A program made the position numbers and the translations under genes. Of a stretch of DNA of 64,000 nt, positions 1 through 10,429 are shown in pieces; position 1 is the stretch's first letter, and every line of letters starts with the position of its first letter. The notes beneath the pieces are model-generated. The model saw only the letters and a list, made by a program, of their open reading frames with translations, was not told where the DNA came from and did not search any database. The DNA is from Plectrocnemia conspersa. Its lineage: Eukaryota; Arthropoda; Insecta; Trichoptera; Polycentropodidae. The DNA is taken from positions 82,811-146,810 of the forward strand of contig VTFK01000528.1 of NCBI GenBank assembly GCA_009617715.1, written 5' to 3'.

Positions 1-1955
1 ACCTGTATACACCATCGTTTTTCACATAATACCAATATTTAATTTTTAAGAATTCTTTTTACTCATAACGATGTCCTATTTTCAATGTAAACTACAATAT
101 TTGAGAAAGTCAAAAATAAATAAGATATACAGATTAAATTGATAGGTTTTTAAAATGATTGTCACTTAACTTAGTACTGTTTATGATTAATCATATTTAT
201 TATCCCACATTGAAATGCAGCTTTAAAACATGACGTCTTTCAACCAGGTTCCTTTCATGCGTGAACATTTTATTGATTCTTGTAACCCGTTTATACAAAC
301 ATACATATTGCAAATGTACAATTTTATTTTTGATTATTTTTAACATTTAAATATGTAGCTATCACTGTTAGTCTAAGCCCACATAAAATATATGTAATTA
401 ATAAAATTTCATGATGATATTTGTCTGCGTTTAAAGAATCAATTCGTCTTTAAAAATCAAGTTGAAGCGATTCGGATATTGCAGCTGTTAATATGAAGAG
501 GGAAGCGGCTACTTTCTTTGTCTTCTCCGTCTTTGTTAATAGTCGACGTAACCCCACTTAGTAGAAGTTAAAACTCAAATCAGGTGAAAGATTTTGATGA
601 TGTGCTGACAGAAGCGAATTTCGAATGAAAGTGGAATTATATGTGCTATTTATGCACTTTAATACGCTTGATCTGACTGGAAAATACTTTTTCTCACACC
701 AATCACGAATATTTGTAAGTGAAACTTGATTTGCCTATGTCCAACTGCATTCTTCATTAAATTTTAGCCGTTTTCATTAGACAATTTTTCTACTGTTAAG
801 TTTGGTAAGACTCATTGCATATAGCTTATCAATTGAGCCACTCTTCTATTTACAATCAAAGGGATTGACTTATGCTGTGTAATCAACTGTCGAAGAAGAA
901 ATAGGTTTCTTCGTTAAAATGAGACTTTAAGCAGCTTAAGTCAAAATGTTCATGCTATAAATTAGAAAGGACGCAAATATTCGTCACCAAAAAATATGTA
1001 TATGAAAATAAACAACAATTGTTAAAAACGCCACCAAGGACATTATATTTGCAGTATTTTATCTGGGTGAAGGGTCGTTATTCTCAAGAGAAAAATATGC
1101 TTCTGATTAACTCTTTATGGATGGCCTCGTTTTTTAAATACAGCGTGAGGGTGCAGTCTCAAGTCGGAGTCTCCAATGAGGTCGGTCGACAAAGGATAAT
1201 GTGAATGGTGGCCTGCTGTGAGGTCAGAAATGGCGGCTCTACAAGGAAGCAGTTTATGTAGTAATAGTCTCATAGTGAAGGCAAAATAAATACAAAATTA
1301 ACTTTCTAAAAATCTCTGTATCTGTATCTTTGTTCCAATCACATACATGTTAATTACAATAAAGATTTTTTGTTTTAATCGAGATAATTTAACCTAAGAA
1401 CTTGTATTTTTTTATTTGTCTATTATCTTGTGAGTTGAGTAAAATTATTTTATCACAACTAATCTTATGTCTGAATCGATTTTTCATTGATTAACGCAAG
1501 TATGTAGGTATTTACATATATAATTATTTAAATCAAGAAATTCACAGCGATATGTTTTATTAAAATATCCTTATAGTGTACCATTTGCGAGTTTTTAGTA
1601 TATTAAACAGAAGGACAAACTTTGTGTATTGAATTGCAGAATAAACAAGATCGTCTTTTTTCTGTAGCAGTAGCGACACTTGTCATAAACTTTTAAGGGT
1701 CTCGCATTTTCCCTGCCTCTAACTTAAGTACCTATCATGATAGAAATCTTTAATATCATGTGATGATTTATCAGCAATTTTTCTATCTCGAGATATTGTG
1801 TTTTGTAAGTGCTAAAACATTTATTACGCCCCTTGATATTAAACCACATCATATAAATAACCCAATTCTCAATATGCACATTCGATATGTACGATTTTTT
1901 ATATTGCTCAATAAAACGGTGGCACAACGGCGAACAATAAAAAACAATAAGGTAC
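1..1955. other. AT-rich noncoding stretch
   Basis: I see no recognisable gene, RNA gene or transposon motif here. Short reading frames are broken by stops and match no family I know. The segment around 1140-1250 is richer in G and C than its surroundings, but has no clear coding or promoter motif. Confidence 0.6.
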
Positions 1956-1959
1956 TAGG

Positions 1960-2285
1960 GTGGGTTCCGCCTCAATATCAAATAGAGGTCGAGCTGAAGG
2001 TACGCCAAAAAGAAGGAGGCGAGCAGATGTTTTTCATAATTCCGCTGCTGCTGCAGAGGAAGAACACAGCGTTACGAATAAAGGTAACGCCCTATGGACG
2101 TGGAGTGGGAGTTTGGGCTTGGGGTGGCGGTGATGGGTGGTGATGCAACTCTGTGCAGGTTGCACGCCCGGGGGTTGGTACACCCTAGTAACGCGGTTGG
2201 GGTCTCGCTCCGGGAGCAGTACCCGCAAGGACACTGCTACCAGCTATGCCCGGGACACCTTGAACCTTCCGGGTGACGCCTAGCA
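1960..2285. other. GC-rich patch, possible exon or decayed retroelement ORF1
   Basis: This patch is far richer in G and C than its flanks and stays open in several frames. One forward frame, from about 1963 to 2080, encodes a basic run (KRRRR), four alanines and an acidic EEEH run, and ends at an AAAG/GTAACG junction that could be a splice donor. A second frame at 2094-2276 encodes a Cys/His-bearing end (GHCYQLCPGH) faintly like the zinc-knuckle part of a LINE ORF1/gag protein. I cannot decide between an exon, a retroelement fragment and a noncoding CpG island, and no function is claimed. Confidence 0.3.
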
Positions 2286-2950
2286 TTCAGCAACTGGAGA
2301 AAGGTGAAAAGTTAAAAATAGTATAAGATCGAGATTGTATTATTCGAGATTAGATATGTATTTACATATATTAAAACATGCAATTATTTTATTTTATTTG
2401 TAAAAGGTTTATTTCAATTATAATATGTATACAGTAATATACTTAAAAAAATGCATGTTACTGGATTATAGCTATTTTTATGATGACAATTTGTTATTAG
2501 GTACAATATAAAAAAATAGAAATATAAAATAACATATTAGTGATTCAAATTAAAATGAAAAAAAAATAAAAGATCCTTAACAATTTTGGTGAAAGGAAAA
2601 AAAATAAAAAAGGTTTGGATTAAATACTAATTTAAGTAAATTTATCTAAAAATCTGGAACTATTGATATCTGTGCATTATTTATAAAGATTTAAGGTTGT
2701 TTTTATTGTAGCCACCGATACACGGAATTAATGCGTTAGTGTGGTTACGCGTATTTTATGGTATGATAAAGATTGTTAGTATTTAAAGTCTATTATGAAA
2801 TTTTTAAAGACCAGTTTTAAAATGTGTATTATATATTATTTTTATAGCTTTATTTAGGATGATTTGCAATTTAGAAAAATAATATTACTGCTGTTAAATA
2901 TGCTCTAAAGGCCACAATGTCGGCAAGCTCTTTAGAGCAAAGTTCTAAAA

Positions 2951-3040
2951 AATAAGCACGCCATCGTAATCGCGCAGCGTCATATGCGCGCTTAACATTT
3001 ACGCGCCGACATAATCGCGCGGTGACATTTGCGCGAAATA
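2951..3040 (+). repeat. 15-bp GC-rich minisatellite, about six units
   Basis: Cutting the sequence every 15 bases from 2951 gives six related units. Those starting at 2966, 2981, 2996, 3011 and 3026 share a core like CATWTGCGCG or TAATCGCGC followed by a variable tail. The array is strikingly CpG-rich in AT-rich surroundings. Units have diverged by several substitutions each. No adjacent gene explains it. Confidence 0.65.
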
Positions 3041-3955
3041 AAAAAATAAAAAAAATTATTAGCTGCTTCTAAGCGGCTGCAAAAGATCCCTAATAGTTTA
3101 TGATACATTTAATTAGTAAATGTATTTTTGTTTTTTAAATTTATTATGTAGAATATATTTTTTTAATCTATTTGTTGTATAATGTGTATAAGTTATATAT
3201 TTAAACGATGTAGTTATATTATGAATACGTTCTAAATTTAATTATCTGTTGAATATCAAATAATTATTCGATGAAAAACATTGTTGTTGCATATAAATAA
3301 AAAAAATATTTAAAAATCAATTTATTTATTTTAATCTTATGATTTATTTTATCTAAACAACCATAACATGCATTTTTTGGTCTTATAGACCTTCGTATGC
3401 CACAACTAATATTTATTTCTATATATTTAAATTTCAGAATCCATAAAATAACGTTTAAAAAATACGTTTCTGATTGTTGAATTTGATTTGTAAAATGTTG
3501 AATTTGGAGTAATTCATGTTTGTTATAGGCTCGATATTTCGCCGAAGATGCTTTTCAGTATCCTCAGGAGATAATTATTTAATGGTACACTTTATTTTAT
3601 TATCGCAAAAATAATGAAATTTAGAGACGTGATTTAATAATTTGATTTTTTAAGTTAAAAAACAGGTTAATCAAATGCGATCATATTTCTTATTTTACAT
3701 AAACATTTGGGACATCCTGGCTCACCGGAAATTTTTTCAGTGCTCTATCAGAATAATTCCTTCCGGCTGTGTTACTCAAGAACTCATTTTGCGGACCGGT
3801 ACTTTTTCAGTATTAGCCTGGGACCGTCGAGATAATATATTATTTAATTTTATTAAAATCTATAATATAATTTATCAATATGATGAAAAGATAATTCAGT
3901 AACAAGATTAAACTACTTCCCAACCCAATGAAAGGTTCCTTAATTTATAATTTTA
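3041..3955. other. AT-rich noncoding stretch
   Basis: This is mostly A/T tracts. A phrase near 3530-3572 (TCGATATTTCGCCGAAGATG) recalls terminal repeats of Penelope-like elements, but it is too short to assign. The weak forward frame at 3675-3902 matches nothing I recognise. Confidence 0.5.
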
Positions 3956-3960
3956 TTGAT

Positions 3961-4570
3961 ATCAAAAAAATAACTAATAGACAATATTGCCTCTTACAGA
4001 CCAATATGTATTTTACCAGTTAGGTCAAAAATATCAGAAAAATTATTAATAAAAAAAGTAAATTTGTAAAAGAGAAGCTCTACCAAATCATCAATTTGGC
4101 TTGAGAAATTGCTTATGTGTATTTTTAAATATAACCCGAGCTTTCGACAAAGTATGGTACTCTACACTGGACAACAAAATAAAGATACTTTTTCCACAAA
4201 ACATCAATATAGACACTTCTAAATTGCGATTAGAGAAATTATTATTAGATAGAGAGAACATAATGCTGTACCAACTATCATCGGGTGTGCCTGAAGGCAG
4301 CGGTTTTGGACAGATGCTTTATTTGTTACACACGATAGATCTTCCTCAGACAAAACTCAACAGGAATTGCTACATTTTCTAATGATGGTGTCTGATACTG
4401 ACCCTAAAAATGCACCGAAAATATTGAAAAAATTTAAGCTTGGCTATCTAAATGGCGAATCAGGGTTAGTAAAATCAATCCATGTTACATTTACGTTGTA
4501 CAAATATACTTGTCCTCCGGTATCCCTTAATAGCGACTATATAACACAAGGGAACTCGTTCTGATTAAAA
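3961..4570 (+). pseudogene. Jockey-like LINE reverse transcriptase, broken
   Basis: This is a decayed piece of a non-LTR retrotransposon polymerase, the enzyme that copies element RNA into DNA at a nicked target. In order along the forward strand I read YRPICILPVRSKISEKLL (from about 3995), then NHQFGLR, then FLNITRAFDKVWYS (the FLDxxxAFDxVW palm motif), then SGVPEGSGFGQMLYLLHT (the GVPQGSVLGP motif), and SIHVTFTLYKYTCPPVSL near the C-terminal side. Reading requires a stop after VNL, a frame change near 4075 and another near 4380. The catalytic FADD box is lost at the last break. About 25 codons normally lying between HQFGFR and the FLD motif are missing, so two conserved blocks are fused. 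The copy is non-functional. Assignment to the Jockey group is from motif wording known for that group. Confidence 0.85.
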
Positions 4571-4574
4571 ACAC

Positions 4575-5735
4575 GCATAATGGATAATGAATATTAATTC
4601 AATTTCAAGGTTTTGTTTTAAAAGATAAGTTAAGGCTAATGATAATCTAGTTTTAAGTGCAATTTTATATAAATAAGTACTAATTTATGTTTTATTTTGA
4701 GCAAATAAGGGGCAAAGAACGTTAAACTTTAAAACTGTTAAGTCACAGAGAGTTTTTTACATACCTATCCGACAATATGTACATTCAGCTATAATGATTA
4801 AAGTTTGTTATATTTTAGATATAATATATAAAATAAATCGCTACAGTATTAAATGTTATTAACATATTATTTTTATATAGTTTTTATTATAGCTATTTGT
4901 ATATTTAAAATATTTATGATAATGACATAACATACAATGAAATATTTCGTTTTCAATTTGATTGTTTCGAATGCAAGTGGTGCACAAAATAAGGGGCACG
5001 ACCCCGAAAGGGGTCGCTAAAGCAATCTACAGTACAAGAATAGCTGTAAAACTCGTGAATTGGTCGTAAGCAATTTGGTTTTACTTTTAAACTTGAATAA
5101 GTAATTCAGTAATACTGCGCCAGTGACGTAACTACTGTTGTTTTATAAAAAAAAAATTAACACAGCTGGAAATATCGCAGTAAACAAAAGGACATGCTTT
5201 GTTATGACCCTAGAACACTATGTTTAATTCTTTATAATTTATGTTAAAAAAACATATTGTATATTAGCAATATAAATTATAAAGACATGTGGAATTAAAA
5301 AATATATGCGGACGATTTGCCGTTGGAGAATATATTTTTGTCTATTCACTATAACTGGTTTATTTTTACGTAATGTCACAATCAATCAAGCTAACTGTTG
5401 ACTGTACATTTCTGCCGTAACTGTGAAAAAATAATCTCTTCAGAACCCAATGACATTGAAGGTAACACGTTCAACCCAATTTTCGCCTCTCAGTGATTAG
5501 ATTTTGGAAAAATGGTTAAGATTGCTATTTTTGCTACAATAAAGTATTGATCCTAAATATTTCACTCACTTCGAACTTAGATAGTTTTAAATATAATATA
5601 ATAAATAACATATGTACATACAAATATCGATATGTATAGGATTACGTCATACGATGACAAAGATACCTACCAATCAAAAATCATAGCGTTTTCTAATAAT
5701 AAAAAAACCCCGACCGAAAAATTCGCAATTAATCC
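4575..5735. other. AT-rich noncoding stretch with one GC hairpin
   Basis: There is no recognisable gene. A perfect 7-bp stem with a GAAA loop lies at 4999-5016 (CGACCCC GAAA GGGGTCG). It is too short to be assigned as a structured RNA, and no hammerhead core is found beside it. Confidence 0.5.
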
Positions 5736-5739
5736 CCCA

Positions 5740-6115
5740 ATTTTCTACGTGCGTGCCGATACGCTAGCCGCGTTAGCGTGTCCATTGCACAAAATTTTGC
5801 TAAATATGGACCTGAGTTCTATAATTAGACCGGACCTACAGCCAGGCGGGGTTGACCCGTTCCAGATGTGACCCAGGACGAGTGCAGCGCTCACGCCCAA
5901 GGGAAACCAGGTCAAGGCCCCGCACGGTGCACAGGGCTCCGAGAGACCCCTGGATTCGAGGGGCCCCCACTTTGTCTGCCCTGCGTCACGTATTGGCGAA
6001 ATTGGTTCAAACACCCCTGAGTAACCCCCGCCCCCACTCTGAGCAACCCCTAACCTGGGCTAGGTTGATGCATGTGTGTGGTGTGTGGATTCAATTTGTT
6101 TTCACGTTGGGGAGA
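5740..6115. other. GC-rich island of unknown role
   Basis: A sharp rise in G and C with many CpGs, open in several frames on both strands as GC-rich DNA often is. Forward frames at 5632-5871 and 5852-6184 and a reverse frame at 5745-6014 all overlap, and none carries a motif I recognise. It could be a CpG-rich promoter or enhancer, an exon, or part of a transposon. I see no CRE pair here, unlike the islands at 22.3 and 33.1 kb. Confidence 0.35.
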
Positions 6116-6382
6116 GATGGATGGTGCTGGGTTGCGATGTCAGAAATTGGTTGTAAGTGTGGAATTGTGTGGATTATCTGCTAAGCTTTGGGAGTTTAAA
6201 TTTTACATAATATACATATCAATAGTAACAGTTGTGGTGTACCAACCACAAATAAGTGAGTCTCATTTCTAGGGGAGCTGAATTAATAAAAATATTGTTG
6301 TACAAAAATATTTTTAATAATTTAGATATTAAAGTACATATATACTCATATAGTTTTTTTTAGTAATGTTTTCCTTCATTGA

Positions 6383-6825
6383 AATCAAAATCGTTCAAGC
6401 ATATTAAAAACTGGTTCTACAATAATATATAAGATATTTTTTCTGTGCTTGTTTTTAACGTATTTTGGTAGAAGAGCATAATTTTTAGTTTATGATCTTT
6501 AGATAAAAAATATTTTTAGTTTCACTAATAATATTTAAAATGCTTTCTCCTGCTTCATAGATATCATAGACATCAGTCAATAGCCTTTTTTCATATTTTT
6601 CAGAGCATGGTTCTAAGAGTTAAGCTGGGTTGTTTTTTGTGAATGACTTCAGATACAGTAAAGTGTAGTTCAGGAGCGATGCACAACTGGTGTTCTGGCG
6701 TGACAAGTTTTCCAGTGCGTACCATGACGCTTACACTGTCTGTTACGATAAAAGCTATATAATTACATATATTTTTTTCAATGCGTTTTATCAGTACTTT
6801 TATACAAGCATCGAACATTTAAAAT
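6383..6825 (-). pseudogene. hAT transposase fragment
   Basis: This is a decayed middle part of a hAT-family transposase (BED-zinc-finger type), the enzyme that cuts and pastes hAT DNA transposons. Reading the reverse strand, the frame at 6600-6818 gives IVTDSVSVMVRTGKLV followed by EHQLCIAPELHFTVSEVIHKK. The family reads roughly VTDGASVMxKFGK and HQLCxAHGxHLAVxDVLYKK here. Further downstream on the same strand (about 6460-6385) another frame gives LLPKYVKNKHRKN and FNMLERF, matching the LQKYVKE and RWNSLFNMLERF stretch of the family. Stops and frame changes separate the two parts. I see no terminal inverted repeats around it, so the element ends are lost or unrecognised. Confidence 0.75.
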
Positions 6826-6829
6826 TTGT

Positions 6830-8940
6830 ATAGAGAACAGCTCGATTTTTTGTTAATCGCGAGATTTATAGGTATTCTGGGTCTGAATTCACTAGTTATT
6901 TATCGTTTCGTTTTCTCTGCTTGGTAGAGAACCATCGCTTTTTAATTTTAAAATTATAAAAATAACAATTATATTCTGATTAGTAAACTTAAGCTATTTA
7001 TATGTTTATCAGAGAGTAAAAAAAACATTTTTTTCATATAATGCTTTTTTATTACTGAAAATCGAAACTATGGAAAAAAATAGTGATGTAGATGAAAACG
7101 ATCTTGTAGTTGATTGAGATTTATATGACAAAATTTTTATGTCGATTTCTTATTGGTTTTATTATTTTAACACATTTGTGAAGGCTTGAGATGCTAAAAA
7201 AGCTCAAGGTAAGTCAGTGCAGACCATCTTAAAGGCGCCCAAATAATTATATGTTGTGTATCTGATAAGACTAAAAAAGGTTTTCTTTACTACGAGCTGC
7301 TTTCATTAAAATAAACTTTTGATTTTACTAAATACTGCACACAATGGACCAAGATAAAATAAATAATCAACAGAAAAAGATTAGAGTTGGCTAATAATAT
7401 ATAAAGGAAATTGTTTTTCACCATCACAATGATATATAGACTACACGTTTAAGCTTCTAATTTTTTAAATTGTGTTTCACTAGTAGAAATATTATATTTA
7501 TTTACCGATGAAAATGTATTCGAATATAATTTCATAGAAAGCCCGGGAAAATATAAATTTACTACTTAAAAACATGCACTGTAACAAATCCACTATGTAG
7601 TTCAGACCATGCACATTTAAATTGTGTAAATTTGTTTTATTCACATCACTAATGCTGTTAATTTATATTTTAAATCCTTCTAAAACTACTAAGATAAATA
7701 CAACAATAAGTCTTATGAGAAGTATACAACAGCTATCTATTAGTCGACCATTGATAATATTAACATAATGCATTTAACTTATTTATGTAATTCAAATATA
7801 AATAATTTTAAAGCAATAATTAATAGTTACAATCTGAACTGTAGTTTACTACTGTAGTTTTCACTTTCATATGAATTTTAGTCGTTTTATATAGTGTAGC
7901 ATACAGCAATCAATTATTTCACTAAGATTTACCTTAAATAAATGCTTTTAGGTGTGACTTGACAGGAAAATATTTTAAGAGATAAGGTTTAATATTTTAG
8001 AAGATAATAAAATTAATAATTTTTATTACAATATAATATTTTTATGGCTTTACTAATATTATGGAGAAACGTAAAAAAATAAATCATCATTTAACATATT
8101 TTTCAAAAAAATTTTCAATAAAAATACTTTTTATTTATTTCATTTTTAACTTTTACATAGTATCTAATTCGATTTAACTCGAAATATTAAAAAAATAGTT
8201 TTTAAAAAGAGTTTGATGTATTTTTATTATTAACATTATTATTTGTGCCCCACCAAAAATAATAAATCATCTTTCCAAAATTGCTCGTTACAAGCGCTTT
8301 ATTAAAGTCATTATTACTCTCAAAGACACATGGCACAATAATTTTGGGAAATTTATTAAACATCATTAATTAGTGATTTATGAGTAACCATTTTTCCAAT
8401 TATAATATACATTTATATAAAATTGTTATTTAACTAAGCATCTTATAATAAATTGAAAAAAGGTTTTCGGTTTCGCCTTAAATAATTGTATTTATTAAAA
8501 TGTTTTATACAAAATTAATTTATGTGGTAAATTTAATTATATCAATCATCTAATAAATTTGATTTAATTATCATATCATCCTTCATAAAATTTTGTAATA
8601 TGATAATAATTTAATTTTATATTTTGGCAATGTAATATGTATTGTATGCTTATTTATACAATTTTATGCTCCTTAAGTTTAATTATCTCGCGCGGCGGCC
8701 TTTTAATATTTATGTATGCTAATACGGCATTTCAATATGATAATCTAATGCATAATTTTAACAATACGGTTAAATTAAACTAAAGTTTGTTTTGTGTGAA
8801 ACTTTTTTAATTTTTAGAAACATTAATTAATAATTTCGTGGGTTTAAGCGTCTACTTAAAATCTTCTATGTATTATATATTAAAAAAAATACATTGTATA
8901 TAGTTTTAATTATCGGAACTTATTATATGACATTTTAACT
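6830..8940. other. AT-rich noncoding stretch
   Basis: There are long A/T tracts with no gene, RNA or transposon motif that I can support. A short CpG-rich run (CGCGCGGCGGCC) sits near 8689-8700, isolated in very AT-rich sequence. Confidence 0.55.
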
Positions 8941-8944
8941 ATAA

Positions 8945-10425
8945 CACTATTTAAATCGACGATGCCTGGTTCACCATAAATTTATAGAAGCTCATGATTG
9001 TACCGTCGCCGTCAGGTTCTACGGTCTCATACCGAAGTTTTCCGCATTATTTGTCTTTCAAATATTCGCAGTCTCTGACTGTTTCTGACCAGTATGTCGG
9101 GTATATCAAGGTTTTATATAGCATTATTTTAGTGCATTCTGACATACGAGTAGATCCTAAATGTTTATTTAATCCAATGAAGCATCTATTTGCAGGAAAT
9201 ATTATTCTATTGAATTCGTTACTGACGTTGTTATGGGCATTAACCAACGAACCAATGTATATAAATTCACTAACCTTTTCTATAATAAGATCTTCGTGTA
9301 GTTTTGTTTTTATGATGGGCATAAACTTTGTCTTCTGCATATTGACATTTAGTCCTATTTATTCAGCCGTCTTATGGAGGTCATTACATACCTCCAGTAC
9401 TTGTTTTGAGCGTCTAATTATATCAATATCATCAGCATAGGGCAACAGCTGAACTGATTTGTTGTATATTGTCCTATATGTATAGATTTTTGAGTCCCTG
9501 ACAACTTTTCCTGATGCAATATTAAATAGTAAATATGCGAGTAAATCAGAGAGCTCATCCTGAATGCAAACATTGCATTCGACTTTACTCAGAGTAAGTT
9601 TTGTAATATTAATGAACTATCCCAACGCCTCATAGAGTTATCTTCTTCTACTGACACTATCATATGCTGATTTGAAGTATACAAATACATAATTATTGTC
9701 AATATTGTACTCATGAGCTGGTCGGTTCTGAAACGGCCTGGTACAAACTTGGCGTGAGGTAGGAGTCTGTCGAAAAGTATGTATGACAGTATTTTTTATC
9801 CTATGGTTAAGAGTGTGATTCCTCGGTAGTATCATTATCTCCTCGAATGTTGGTTCATCAAGAGCCGAGACCATCGTTTTGGTATTAGAACTCTCACCTC
9901 CGTACAACAAGATCCAACAGTTCTCTGACCAACTGTTGAGGATATCCCATTTTTACATTCAGAATATCATTGCATGAACATATTATTGCACTAAAGTTGC
10001 TGTGAGCTTTATTACATTTTATTTATTTAAAGCTCTGATTTTATTAATATATAATTTAATTGCTGTAACTCATTAAGCTCCAAATGAAATATTCTCTTTT
10101 TTCTTCGGTAAGTTCGTTTTTATTCCCTGCGTTTATTTCGGTATTCCTCTTGAGTATTACGTGTACAATACCTCTGTAGCGTCTTTTTGTACGCCAATTT
10201 TTTTTTGGTACGTTATTTCAGCACATTCTTCATTGAACCAATCCGATCTTCTTTGTATATTTCCGACTGCTTGATTTATTGTATTTTAGATTGGTTTATG
10301 TTTATTGTTTCATTTGAGTTTTTACCATAGGATTTCAGTTCCCTAATGTACGCCTTTTGGGCGTCTGGAAGTTTGAGGCGATTCTCGTTGAATTTATAGT
10401 TACGAGGGAGAGGCTTTATATTTGA
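8945..10425 (-). pseudogene. LINE ORF2 remnant: linker, reverse transcriptase, C-terminus
   Basis: This is the best-preserved retrotransposon relic in the window, on the reverse strand. In element order: linker LPDAQKAYIRELKSYGK (about 10410-10325) and RRSDWFNEECAEIT (about 10250-10208); lysine-rich linker; palm motif YVFVYFKSAYDSVSRRR (about 9690-9640); LYEALG then TLSKVECNVCIQDELSD; LLFNIASGKVVRDSKIYTYRTI; catalytic box YADDIDII (YADD codons at 9428-9439); QKTKFM; EFIYIGSLV; and after a frame change RRRYNHELL and IYGEPGIV near 8990-8950, the normal tail of this LINE type. The segment expected between ELSD and LLFNIA (PFxxxxGLRQGDxLS) is absent, and several in-frame stops occur, so it is dead. 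The wording fits an RTE/BovB-like LINE or relative. The AP endonuclease that should precede the linker is not seen. Confidence 0.88.
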
Positions 10426-10429
10426 GGTT

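Noticed and set aside
3530..3575. A Penelope-like terminal repeat
   Set aside because: Only a loose resemblance over about 40 bases, with no adjacent Penelope coding sequence.
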